Positions 22,636-35,700 of a DNA stretch of 64,000 nt are shown here, in pieces. Numbering within the stretch: position 1 is the stretch's first letter; each line of letters opens with the position of its first letter. The DNA is taken from positions 8,743,475 to 8,807,474 of the forward strand of contig CALNVZ010003435.1 in the NCBI GenBank assembly GCA_940671915.1. Direction: 5' to 3'. The position numbers were made by a program, and so were the translations under genes. This DNA comes from Paracentrotus lividus. Taxonomy: Eukaryota; Echinodermata; Echinoidea; Camarodonta; Echinidae. The notes beneath the pieces were generated by a model, which ran no database searches, was not told the origin of the DNA, and saw only the letters and a program-made list of their open reading frames with translations.

Positions 22636-25421
22636 ACTTATCGATTGATTATTCAAATTACTGGTAGACAGAATATTCAATCAGAACGGAGAAAGTTGAG
22701 GATAAAAATAGCTTAGCGAAGAAGACAAAGAGAGTACTAAAATCTTTAAGAATATGCTAATAATTTAGATTGGCATGATAAACGGTGATGCACTAATAAC
22801 CTAATGTTGCATAGTTCCCGAATTGAAACAGAATACTGCTAAGTATCATTATGCATATAGTTAGTCAATTATATAACGAGACGTAAATAGTGATAATGGC
22901 TGTAGTCGAATTGTAAAACAATAGACTTAAGATGTTTAGTTTTTAGTGTATGCCTACTTTACATTTAGTTTGTAATTGCAGGATGTAAATGAAAGTGGAA
23001 GGGGGAAAAGAGTATTAATACAAATACGAATTTCGAAAACGATTATGGGGCTGCAAAGCTGCGTTCTCTCGGGCCTGAATTAAAGGAATAAACTTGTAGA
23101 TTAGGATGAACAAAGAATTATCTCATTCATGAACCATACCACATTTTTCAATCATGCAAATGACTCATTAATAATTCATCTTTTCCAGTTCTACTTCATC
23201 ATATTCACAAATCTTCAGTTTATTAGTGAAATAGTGGAATCTCTCACGCATTGAAGTATGTGATTGAGAACATCGCCTCCAGTCGGCTTTGAGGATGTCT
23301 AACATCTTCTAAAACATGCAGACACATCATTTCCAAAAACCTGCTTCAAATTAGCGAGAAATTGTAACAGATGTGTGTATCTGGGTCTTTGCCCTCCTTT
23401 ACCAAATGCCACTGGCAAGATTCTCTATTTTTATCAAAAAGCACGGAGATTCAGTACCTCCCAGACAGCATAACATAGAATTTTATTATCTTATTTTTTT
23501 TTATACACAGAAATAGATTATTCGTTTATAAACTCAATAACCCCAATCCACTATTTTCCTTTTCCAACATGCAGAACTAATGCAATTTTATTAATATACA
23601 ATTTTAATACTCGATTTTCGCACCAGATATCAAACGATGCCGGAAGCTAGGCGCTACCCTTAAATTAGGTTAAGTACATGTACATTAATTGGGCCATTCC
23701 TAATCATGCTACTAAAATTGCGTTTGGGGAGCTAGCCGAAGGGGTTACTATTTAGACATATTCACGTAAAGACAAATCCAATAGTACAAGGATATTTGAT
23801 TGAATCATCAATAGTCATAATAGCAGGGTGATAATAATAGCACTAAGCTTTTTAAATAATTATATTGAGCGCTATATTGACAATCATGATTGATATCAGA
23901 AAAATAGACTGATAAAATGACATAATGACATAATGCGGGTTAAAAGAATACACAAGCAAGATTTCTTCTATTGCCTTGACCATTTCATTTTAGTTGTATA
24001 TTCTTCAAATATAAAATGAATGACATTAATGATAATAATAAAAACGCTTTGTCTGTCAAATGATGGGTGATATTTCTTCACCCATTTAGTGTTTCATGTT
24101 AGAGCCTTTTCAAACCACTTTAATCACAGGCATGTTATATACATTAACATTCTATATAAACACGAGCCCCATCATATTTTAAAACCCAATCGAAACAACC
24201 TTGATGTGATAAATAAGTCAATCAGCTTTCAATTCTCGCATCTTGTATTCTGCGCAGAACGAGGGTAAATGATGATCTTTACGAAAACGGACAAGGACAA
24301 CATATCCCATAATTCATTACGCGCCACGCCATTCACGGAAAGGCGGCGCCACGTGGTGAGGATAGTGTTTCTGCATCGTAGGGAACATCCGCACTGCCAG
24401 TAATGGTTTTCTATTTCTATTGCAGTTTACAGATCCGTGCAGAGTTTTCAAATTCAAATTGAATATATATATAAAATATGTATGGAGCTGGACGAGGCTA
24501 GATGATTTGATCCTTATTCAATGCCATTTTCAGATCAAGAATCAAGAACCCGATTATCAAAATCCTACCAGTGTGTGTGTACCTTTCCCGTGCGTATACA
24601 TTATATCCTTGATATACGGAATTCCGAATCATTTTGCTAGTTAGACAAATTATCTCCAGTTGTTTGAATCGAATGGTTGCAACTTGTCTTATGTAATATT
24701 GAGAGTGCCACTAAATGCCCCCAAACCCAAACAAACAAACCAAGTAACAAAAATAAAAATTGAACAACATTCATATTAAATAGTGTAGTTATCACTAGCT
24801 GATAAGACGAGGATACTCGATAATTTCGTTCCCAACACTCCTCAAATTCGCATGGCATGATGAACCACATGCAGCCACCATTCACCAGGCAACAATGTGA
24901 ACGTACCGTTCCAGCTAACAAAAATAACACGACGACCCTATTAACCCCATTTGTTCGTCTACTATTAATTCGTCTCCGCTAAGTCTTGTTCTCTCTCCAC
25001 CATTTCTCATCATCATTATCAGAACTCTCTTGGCGCTCCAGATTCTTCGTTTAAAAAGTTGTTTCCACAATACATCACGACAAATGCATTATTTTGACGT
25101 CTAGTTCCTTGTGAGAAATGAGTTAATATAATTTACTTTTGTGACAAAATGGCGGTCGTGTTTGCGCACATGGGGTCACCCGACCCCGTGTCGTCTGCAA
25201 ATATAAATTTTGGTCATATTTTTTTCCCGCGGCTACCGACGAACTTGGTTGGGAAGTCTTCACAGATGACATCAAATTATCGTTATCATGGTTTGAAATA
25301 TGTCATGTTTTGGGGTGTGACTATTCTGACTATTTGAGAGGCAATTAATAATGAGTAAATATATTTGTCAGAGACGTGGACGTTAGTTTTTGTATAATTA
25401 TCTTTTCAAATTAGAGAAAGA

Positions 25422-25428
25422 GAGAGTT

Positions 25429-25460
<32 letters not shown>

Positions 25461-25470
25461 AGAGAGATAG
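25422..25470. repeat. (GA)n microsatellite
   Basis: Short imperfect GA array. Confidence 0.9.
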
Positions 25471-26051
25471 GTGGATATGGGGGTGAAAGGAAGCGATATG
25501 GGATCGAAAGAGGGGATTGAAAAAAGGTAGGCATATTTCTACAGCTTTTAACTTTCGATCAAAAATCATCTCCCACTTTGGTTTTAAAGTAATGTTAATG
25601 TTGGTGACTGTTTTTGTTACATTTTTTCTTTTTTGGCTTGCAATATTTACGAAAATAGTATTACCTTGTCACATTTTTTTTGTTGCAATAGTATCAATTT
25701 AACCTGTTTATTTATGAGATAGCGCAAGTTCTTTCCGTGGGTTTACTCTGAAACAATATACCCCAGTATCATATGTTGGTATATAAATATACAAACTGAC
25801 AAAAATCAATATCTAAACTTTTAGGTTCAGCTTGTCAACGAGTTCAGAAATCAAATTTTAGGTGAAAGGTCTGTAACTTGAGACCATAATAAGTTTGATA
25901 TGCTTTGGAGTGCACACTAGCCACGAGCGACGTCATCGATATGAATATTCATGATTTCGGATTGGCGCCCGTGGTAATCGGTAGCAATATTAAGAGGCGA
26001 GAGGGAAGGTATCGATACCAGTAGATAGTCTGCGAGAAACAAGGTAGAACA

Positions 26052-26191
26052 GGAGGGCGTTTCATGAAAGGACTTGTCGGACGTTTTATCCGACAAACTG
26101 TTATAAGCTACTGAAATGCTTGCATCTGATTGGCTGAGAGCAAATTTTTCGGGAAAAATGTCCGACAAGTCCTTTGATGAAATGCCCCCCC
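26052..26191. mobile_element. 140-bp MITE with GGGCRTTTCATSAAAGGACT ends
   Basis: The left arm GGGCGTTTCATGAAAGGACT continues TTGTCGGA. It is matched by the complement of the right arm, GGGCATTTCATCAAAGGACT then TTGTCGGA. Another GTCCGACA-type palindrome lies inside. Arms are about 33 bp with two or three mismatches. No coding sequence. Confidence 0.85.
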
Positions 26192-26449
26192 AGTCATGTT
26201 TGATTATCAAGATAAGACAACATTAATCATTAATCAGGCTATCGCACCGTAAATCAGTTAAAGCAGTATTTATCTGTTTCTGTTTAATATGTTTCTGTTA
26301 AAGTAACACCTGTATCCAGGAACTCGGAAAGCAGCTTTCAAAGCTGATCCACCAAGCTGATGTATAACCAATTACATAGGAACCATTTAACGTCTAAGTT
26401 AATCAGTCATAGTGGCTGACCTGACAGATGACAGAAATAAGTGGAGATA

Positions 26450-26690
26450 ATGGCCAAACTGGGATTCGAACTAAAAATTAATTTCATAATGCTTATATGT
26501 TTGTAGTACTGCGGACCTCTAGGAAGAACAGAGCCATTGTATTAATGGTTCTGAATAGAGTGTTCCCTCCGTATCTATATTATGTCATATTATTACTCTG
26601 TATCATGTATCATGTTTGATTTTTATACGGAAAATAAAACCATACCATACCAACCTTGCAATTATGAGTCCAATGCTCTAACCACTGTTA
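26450..26690 (-). mobile_element. Broken tRNA-like SINE relic split by the 122-bp repeat
   Basis: Minus strand: CAGTGGTTAGAGCATTGG with an anticodon-loop-like CTCATAA at 26690-26654 resembles a tRNA 5' half (box A, Met-like anticodon). A box B, GTTCGAATCCC, lies at 26471-26460. A normal tRNA would have them about 20 bp apart. Here they are separated by the 122-bp repeat at 26530-26651 plus about 55 bp. Confidence 0.55.
26530..26651 (+). mobile_element. 122-bp interspersed repeat, copy 2
   Basis: Near-identical to the copy at 7341-7462 (one mismatch seen), in opposite orientation. It ends AAATAAAACCATACCATACC. The low divergence implies recent movement or conversion. Confidence 0.85.
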
Positions 26691-27518
26691 ACTTGCAACT
26701 GCAGCTGGCAGTCATGCACATGTCTCTCAATAATGAACTCACTCGTAGGCAATTAAAAGTATGGATTAAGAAACTAGCTGGAACTGCAAGCAGGGCAAGT
26801 ATAATCGCATTTCTTGCTTACCAACTCTAAACTAACCACCCACCGACCAAGAAATTGCAATACAGCGAATGGGAAGTCAGAGGTAATAAATCTTACAGGT
26901 GTGACCACAGTATTAGAAGATGTTCAAGTGTATAGCTTGAAGCGAGCATGTATATTTCTTTGCTTCTTGTTCAATCGCCTGTTGACATCCAAGCAGAACC
27001 AACATTGTTGTTTGGATAATATTTGCTCAAAGTTGTGGGTTGGTTAGAAGGAAACGAAAGAGGATATCACAGGATAGAAGTCAAACTATAAAGAAATCAA
27101 GATTTTTGCCCGGAAGTGTATTTATGAGTAGGTGCCTTCGAAGCATTAATGTATCTTGTCATTGACAAGTTTTGGGTAGAGGCTTAGCTTCCAGGTTTCT
27201 TGAAAACCTATTTCTTCTGGTAGTTTATCACCTTTTCTCGATGTCTCAATATTTCTCTCTCTGTTGCTGGACGTTTCTTTGCTTAGCTTTGCTTTGCTGT
27301 AAGCCTCAAGGAAATAAAGGACATACACGATTTAACTTTCTTAACAAAATTGCGGGTATCATAATCACAATTTAAAGAAGCCATGTGGGCTTTTATGTAA
27401 TAACTTGTCGAAGTTGTAGTGTGAATTTCTCACCCAGGAATTAAAAGAACGAGAGAATGTGTATTTTCTCTCAATCGGCTCTAAGATAACTACCCCGAGA
27501 CAGCTACTCCCGACCAAC

Positions 27519-27906
27519 TACCCACACCAAAAATCTACTCATAACTCTACACTTAACCCTATTCCTGGGGGTAGTTGTCCTGATATGCTTGAAATAATTT
27601 CATGTTATATGATATTTGAATTAGAGGTTAAATTGACTCTGGAGCGGTCTTAAACACAGAGAGAAAAGCTGGAAACAGATATTTCCAATACCATGAATAC
27701 CCACACAAAAAATCTACTCATAACTCTACACTTAACCCTATTCCTGGGGGTAGTTGTCCTAGGGGTAATTGTCCAAGAGGTAGTTGTCCTGATACTTTAA
27801 ATAATTACATGTTATATGATATTTGAATTAGAGGTTAAATTGACTCTGGAGCGGTCTTAAACGCAGAGAGGAAAGCTGGAAAGAGATATTTCCAATACCA
27901 TGAATA
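27519..27906. repeat. Tandem duplication, unit about 180-208 bp
   Basis: Copy 1 is about 27519-27698 and copy 2 about 27699-27906. Both carry CTACTCATAACTCTACACTT, CCTGGGGGTAGTTGTCCT and TTAAATTGACTCTGGAGCGG, and end ATTTCCAATACCATGAATAC. Copy 2 has about 30 extra bases from local re-duplication of the GGGTAGTTGTCC segment. The copies are about 95% alike outside that. Confidence 0.9.
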
Positions 27907-30714
27907 CAGACATGACAAAGACTATAATTCGGAACATGCAGTGAATTATATTATGTTACTTATAACATCATTTACGTCATATAACAGGAAGCCAAGGACC
28001 CATCAATGATCACGATCCCTTTTCGCTTTCTGTATGCCCACACACACTCATTGCCCCATTAATGTTACGTAAGCCATACTTATACATGGCGCCACTTTAG
28101 ATGTGAACGGACTTGGTCACGTGGAAGCAACTCATCAACGTATCAGTGCAAGGAGAAAAATACGCCACAACCGCCGTGTCTTGAGTAGCGCAATATTATG
28201 TGCTGGGTCTCGAGTTACTTATCCTTTATCAAAATATTAACTCGTTATACCTATAGTGTGCTCGTGATTTTAAAATAAACTGAAAAAAGGAGATACATGT
28301 AATCAACTCAAACACTATTTTGTTTCACCTTTTCAAGATACAATTCATGTAGTATTCTTTGGCATCATTTACCCTACAAAATAATTATTAATGTTGTGAC
28401 CAATGAGAAGAGTACTCACAACATCTAAACATCAGTCTGCATCTCTTTGAAGAAACAGACTTTAAAGTTAAAACATGTGCACGAAATTGACTTTGGGAAA
28501 TCCTACCAAACCGTCGAAAACGACATTCTTCCTTTTGAAAATGTATTGAATAGCTTGATTGCTTGGTATGATCAAATTCAGCTCATCATTAACATGGTCG
28601 ATAAAACTTGAATAAAAAGGATGACAAACAATTTGGGGATTATATGATGGTTCTGTGAGAATTATGTCCCTGTTCATTTGTCTACATATCATAAGCAGGT
28701 GCACCATACACACGAACCCGACGTGGGGGTATAATCCTTTCCTAAAATATTAACTCGTCTTCAGGGGTTTATGAAATACATCTCCCAAAATGAGACCGTA
28801 TGTCCGAAATGAAATCTTCCCGGATCGTGTGCGTCGAATGATTCTCACCACACACCCACCTCTCAACAATACCCTCCATTTTTAGCGGATGGAAATTAAT
28901 TTTAATCCGATTTTACTTCTCCGTTTCAGTTTAGAGGAAATAAAAGCCCCAGGCGGGAGACATTTATTTGCCTTCAGTCTCAGGTACTGAAGGCGATGTA
29001 TGGTTCTTTGTTCTTCGCCGCCCTGACGTCGAGCAAGCCAGGACCGACAGGCTTTTGAGACGGCCTAATCTGGCGTGGTGTAGTTTATAATATTATCAAC
29101 TTTGTGCCACTGCTATTGAGCAAATAGATGCCAGGATTAGCATTGTATTTACCCTCTTCTTCTTCTCTTTTTCCTGATGATGATCACAATATGTACACTT
29201 AATCAGTCGGGAATGAATTTAATAAGAGGTCTACAAATGGCGGGTTGTTAATATGATGATTAATAGAGCTCGCTCATGTTGCTTGATGACAGTCACTGAG
29301 GTCCAAATTTTCTAGTTCACTGACATCATTCGACACCTTCAGACTTTTAATAATTGTTTTCTCTCGCTCTCATCATGCTATTGCTTGCTCAGACACGATG
29401 ATTAGTGGTAGACACACTTTGTGATTGGTCGTTCAACCAATCGAAAATGGAGCGATCCGACTTCAAAAGCCGGTGCCGCTCTTGAACTTGCACAACAATA
29501 TAGGCGTCTTTTCAGAGATGTTTTGAATGGTAAAATCTTGACAAAGAAGTATTTTTCGACGCAAACATTCATATTGACGTTTTGTGATTCTTTTGATTCG
29601 CTGAGGCAAAAGTAATTGTCGCTCCGTGCAGAAAAGAAATATCGGTATTGATATATTGATACAACAAGAAAACCCTGCGGGTTAAGAGTGTGAAACTATG
29701 TCACCCATAAAATATTAGCATCAATTATTGATTGAGAAGTACATTTACCTTTGCATTTTCTGATTTTACGAGCTGATTGTGAGCTATAATATACCTGATG
29801 AAAACTATAGGAATCATATTTTCTTGTTATATTTTGACAAGTATACAAAAAGGCAACATCTCCAGTTGATATAACATATCTTATGGCATGTACTTTCATT
29901 ATAATACACGTTTTAACGGTCTCACAACTCATCTCGATGGCCTCATGAACGAACCAACATGTTCCACGCATTTTAACATGATCAAATGAATATAAAATTT
30001 GTTACTACGAACATGGGCATTTATGGAAATGTAGTGATCGGAAACAGACTTGAGAAATCCAAATTATTTTGTATCTTTTCTTTCTCTTAAAAGAAATCGT
30101 CAGGGTTAGGTATTTCATGTTCTCACGGGAGACAACATTTTTCAATACCAAGCTTAATATATAACGTACATATTATTTGAGATGGACAAACTAATATCGA
30201 TGAAGTTTAGTAATGAAAAAGAACTACCATTGCTATCCCTTTGATCATACACGGGTCTCATAGGACAAGGTTATCTCATGCAGTTGACCAACTTTCAGAC
30301 AGAAAGGTTGAAGAGTATTACCGACAGACTGCTGATGAGTAGAAAGCAATAAATGTAGTTGCATTGATTCACTCATGTCTGCTTAAAAGTTTAAGCACGC
30401 TTGAAGAATCTTTTAAGACCAATGAACTTTGAAATCCAAAACTTTAAACTGTTCTTTGGTTTCTCTTTTCTCTTTCAAATTAATTTGGAATGTCCGATCC
30501 GGACTGAAAGAGGGGAGAGAAATTAACATCCACCATCTATTTTACTTTGACATGTATAGGTTAAAACTTTATGGATTTGTTTAATTTTTTGGCTTTCATC
30601 GTAAGGGATTGATTTACCCTTTTACGGTTGAGCTATATTAATTGAGAAATGGTTTTCGAACAATGCATGTTCTTTTTTTCTTTATGATTACAGTGCAGCT
30701 ATAGTTATATATAC

Positions 30715-30837
<123 letters not shown>

Positions 30838-31406
30838 GTTTCACATTTAGCTAACATTCACCATTATATGTTCTATTGAGATATCATAAGGAAAATAAGA
30901 CCAGGTGCACTGGAATGCATTTTGTTGTATAAATTGTTTTCAAAATGTTAGATTTGTTGAACTGAGCATGCTGAGTGGCGTACTTAGGTTTTGATCTGAC
31001 AGTAAGGCAACCATGCTCAAGGAAGGAGTGAGACCACGTTTTATAATTTTTAGACCATATCTGACCATGCACAAAATCAAGCATGTGGGACTTCACCATG
31101 CAGGTAATGAGACACACGAATGTTACCTGTGGCCTTTCTTCTGCCTTGAGTAATAAAATCAGATAAAACGAAAAAAGGAGAAAAGAAAAAGATGATGAAA
31201 AGGGATATGAAAGAAATATTTACGATTTTGTGGGTGAGTATGACGCACTATTATGAGGAACAGAGTTTATATTTCAAAAACAGAACTTGAACGCGATAAA
31301 TATACATCAATCTTCTGAAGATAATTTTGTTTCAGCTACTTATCAAAATGGATTACAGACTTTGTAAGTGAAATCTATCGGGTAAAATATGCATGTCATT
31401 TAAAGT

Positions 31407-31533
31407 ATTTTTGGTGTTGCTGTTGTTTTGTTTGTTTGGTTTTGTTTTGTTTTGTTTTTTTTTTTTTTTTGTTTGGTTGTTTGTTTGTTTTTTTTTGTTT
31501 TTTTTTTTTTTGGGGGGGGGGGGGAGGGGGGCT
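31407..31533. repeat. GTTT/poly-T tract ending in poly-G
   Basis: T-rich with GTTT units, then 12 G at about 31513-31524 and a GA-broken continuation. Same architecture as 2781-2859. Confidence 0.85.
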
Positions 31534-32534
31534 CGAAATGGGGTTGATGCGGTTAACGTAATAAGTAATAGCATTCTTTGGATATAATACTGACACCTGC
31601 AAATAATTGTGCGTGTCTCCCTTTCAAGGTATTGCATGTCATCACGTTGTCTGTAATATCATGATTATATACCCGGGTGGATTCTTTTTATTGAGAATAT
31701 CATAACCATGAAGCTTGCTCGTAGCACTGTTAATCCTATATCTGTTGTTCAATGAAACTTCAAATATTCTGTAACAAAAACAGACGAGACAATTTAATGT
31801 GATCCGTGCTTAAGAGTAGTCGGATGCGATGTCGGTAACTCGACAGGACGACATCGTGTACCGTTTCATTTTCCCCGTCAGAGAACCAAAACCATTCACG
31901 GTTTAGACATGTTGAAGACCTGTAAAGTTCAAGTTAAAGTGAGCTACTCACAGAATGTTCTATGGAGTGGGATTGCCGGTGTAATTCCAGATCCGATTTA
32001 GCCCGAGGTCATTAAAGCCAGAAACCCCGATCCCACCGCTGCCGCCATAAAATGAACCTCGCGCTCTTTGCTCCCTGTCAATTGTGCGCACTACTCCAAT
32101 GAGAGCGATTCTTATGTATTAAAGGGGCTGTACACTGCAGTATCATCAAATTATCTTATTGATAATAGCAATGGGAACATGGCCCGAAGCAAGTGCACGT
32201 TTCTGGGCTGTGTCACGCCTGGAGGCGGTAACATTTCATCTGATCGCCATCTTAGTTTGGTTAAGACGCGCAATTCACTGGGTGTTTACCTCCTGAAATT
32301 AGCCAGGCTACAAGCTGGGGTTTTCTATATTTTGAGACGCCAAAGGATATCTTCGTGATCGCTCAGAAGAGCAATGAAAGGTAGGCATCCACAATGGAAA
32401 TGAGTTTTGTTCTAGCATTTCGATTTAATGCGACTATGCGTCTGAATTAAGATAACTACTTAATCCCTTTAAATAAATTAGGGTGCAAAATTGCACCCCA
32501 ATTTCTAAAAAGTTGTACATTAGGAGATAAATAA

Positions 32535-32781
32535 TGCGGCGGTCACAACTCGTCGTAGGCTACGGGGCACGTGCCATCAACGTAGCATGCGTTGCATGTA
32601 CAACGCACGCACAGGTCCTGGTCAACTTTTGCGATTCCTGCGTTTCTGTGGTAAGGGTATTGTAAAAACTTCCTGCACGTCGTACATGCATTGTACCTAC
32701 AAGGTACCTCCGCTGCACGAATTTTCGAAGTCCATCGTAGGGAGTTGAACATCGAAGGTACGGTGAGTTGTGACCGCCGCA
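32535..32781. mobile_element. MITE with TGCGGCGGTCACAACTC ends
   Basis: Left end TGCGGCGGTCACAACTC and right end GAGTTGTGACCGCCGCA are perfect 17-bp inverted repeats. The flanks TAAATAA and TAAATGA may be an imperfect 7-bp target duplication. The 247-bp body is GC-rich, with no coding family. The GGTCACAA core is shared with the elements at 3197, 12685 and 58315. Confidence 0.85.
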
Positions 32782-35700
32782 TAAATGAATGATCTCAAAC
32801 TATCGGAATCAATGCAATATATTCAATGAGCATTTAGGAATACAATATTGCTAAATGCTACTAGGTTTTGAATAATGTAGCCACTCTATTCTGACTTTCA
32901 AAGTGTCGTCTGATGAATCAAATGGGTGAATAATCGTGAGATCTAATCATGCTAATAATTCTTAGCGATGCATTTGCAATTTACAAGGAGAAGGGTGTTG
33001 CGTGCATAGACTCCGAGAATACTCACGGTATTTATCGGAGAGAGAGAGAAAGAGAGTTACATACTACGTCCCATTCATATAAATCAAATTGATGGAAGTA
33101 ATGTGCTATAGTTTGCCAATCACATACCGGGTTCTAAATACATGGTTTCATTTGCAAATCAAGCACAATAATTATTGTTCTCAATTCGAGCAAAATTTAG
33201 CCTAAAGGGTTATTTAGAGTGGTGAATTTACCGAAAAAGGATTCACAAGTTATACCTGACTTTGAAAAAATGTAACATGAAAAAAAGATTGTCAAATTTC
33301 ATTATATACAACCAAACCGCTCTTTATCATTTTGAGAAAAAAAAAAGAACAAACGTGTATATTTAACATCAGCTTTCATAGCTATTCTTACAGGTGCGAA
33401 TAAAAATTTGGGTTATACATGTAGTTTTGGGGAGATTTCATCCTTGGATTCTTGAACCCTAGTTCATTTCCGAATAGAAAAAAAAATCCCTACTTTCGGA
33501 TTAATAAAATTTTGGAATATCGAACCTTCTGAAATTGCATCATTATGTCAACAACGAACCTTATTATATTTTCGGATAATCGAACCTTCAGTTGTAGGAA
33601 ATGTGTGTGTTCGGACTTCGGACTGAAAAATATTCGGATTTAGCGATCTTTTTATTTTTACAATAACGAGCAACTGATAATTTTCAAAATCACCAATCAT
33701 GAATATCAGAGGAGACCTAAAGGTGAATGTCCTGATTTGCACTTTGCAGATCTCTTCGTCCAGTTTAAAGCAATACCAACAAAGAAAGATTTCATACATT
33801 TACACAGTCCATTCCTGAGTCATAGAATGATTCTTCCACTTCCGTGACTTTTGAATATTGGTGCGCTTTGGTATAAAATTCAGAGTTCAGAAGAACTCTT
33901 CAAATCAATACCAATATTAAACGCTACTGTCATAAAGTCGAATTTGAGGAGGAATTACAGCTACTTGGTCACATGGCAATGATCGAGGACTATCTTATTT
34001 TTACGATTATAAAATAGACAAAGATAATGTTATCAACTAGTGGTGAATCACATTTTGATTGGATTAGCCATGATGAGCCAATGATCAGTGGGGCGTATAC
34101 GCTGAAACCAAAGTAATGCCATTTTCTTATGAGTTTGGTAAGTACATCAACGACCAGTGCTTTTAAACCTACCCGGCTCTCGGTACAACATCTATCTCCA
34201 GAACATATTGACGGAAGACTTTAAAGCTGCTCACACATTCGGATCGGAAGAAGAGTCAATATGCACAGAGGGGTCCTCAATCCCTATTATAATACCGGTA
34301 AAGATATGCAGTTAAAGCACGGATCCATTTGCAGACACATGTGGGAGAGAGGGTTGGGAACATAGAGCTATATACCCCAAACTTTAACTATGTGGTTGGG
34401 AACCTCTCTGAAGCATTTGATTAGCTTTGTGAACATGGGGTATGTCATGATAACAGTATGCTATAGAGAAATTGGAGTTTTTAAGTGATTGAATGTTTCA
34501 TTTATCTCCTTCGCCATTTATGCATAATTAGATTTCGAGTTCATCCACAGCGCTGACACGAATGACTACACAATCCCACCAACATGACCAATGCAGCTGT
34601 AAACTTGAAGGTTCAACAGTCATAATCATCCACATCTCGTCTGGCATATTCTGTTTCATCTTCCTCTTCGTTAAAATAATACTTCGTTTCTTACAGGGAA
34701 ATCTAGAAAACTAGAATTAGAATTGTCTGATATTGGATCAATTCGATAAATTTCCAGTTTAATTCAATTTATATCATAATGGATTTATCTGGAGGGTATT
34801 CCGTTTAATCCATCCTCTTAATTAGGGAATATTTAAAACAAAGGGTGTAGAATATTTGTCACAATAAACACCACTATCACATGAAAGAATAGACATCAAT
34901 CTTTCCCCATGTACATTAAAGCATTTCAATCAACGGTAGCCGGTCAATTTCTCTTCGTTAATCCCCAATTTACATGCTCTATTCACGATGTAATGTTATT
35001 TGGTTTCGGGTGGGAATTTCTGTTTGTTGAAAGGATAACCAGTTTTCATAATGCATCCAATTCAGCATATTGATTTTACAATCCTTCATTAATCTAGAAT
35101 AATAAGTTGTTTTTTTTCCTATAATTTTTTTATACTGATAATGAGTTCCAATCTACGGTAGATAGCAAAGTTTAATTTCGCCCAAAAAGACCGCAATTCA
35201 TTTTGGATGCGTTCGCTTTATTTCGCTTATATTTATATTCATTGATTTATGTTTCAATATCACTTTGATATGAACATTTCACTCCTTCGTGTTTTTTAAA
35301 TCAGGTAATTGTGCTGGAACACATGTACGTCCTGATGTCCCCCGAAAAAAAGCTTACTCGCTTAAGCAATTTGTATTCATGGGTAGACAAAAATCATGAT
35401 AAATAAGTGAAAAGAAGTTCAAATCAAATATTGCTTTCTTCTAATTCTTATTTACACTACATATGTTACAAATTTGAACTTTGTTTGGGTTTTCTCTTTC
35501 GCGTAAAATCAATAACTACCATAAATTAGGTTCCGTATTTCTCTTAATCACACACACACAAAAATACACTGTCGATCAAATTCCTTTAACGTTTGTATAC
35601 ACCTCAACATTAAGCAAAAACAGCTTTTGTTTGATAGTCATCACCTATAAGACTTCACCAAATTGAACATAAAGTGTTGCCTTCGAATCCATAGCACGCA

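Noticed and set aside
24637-24930. Cysteine-containing minus-strand frame with a hydrophobic stretch
   Set aside because: Looked like a small secreted or membrane protein, but the cysteine spacing fits no family I know, and there is no signal peptide at the start or splice support.
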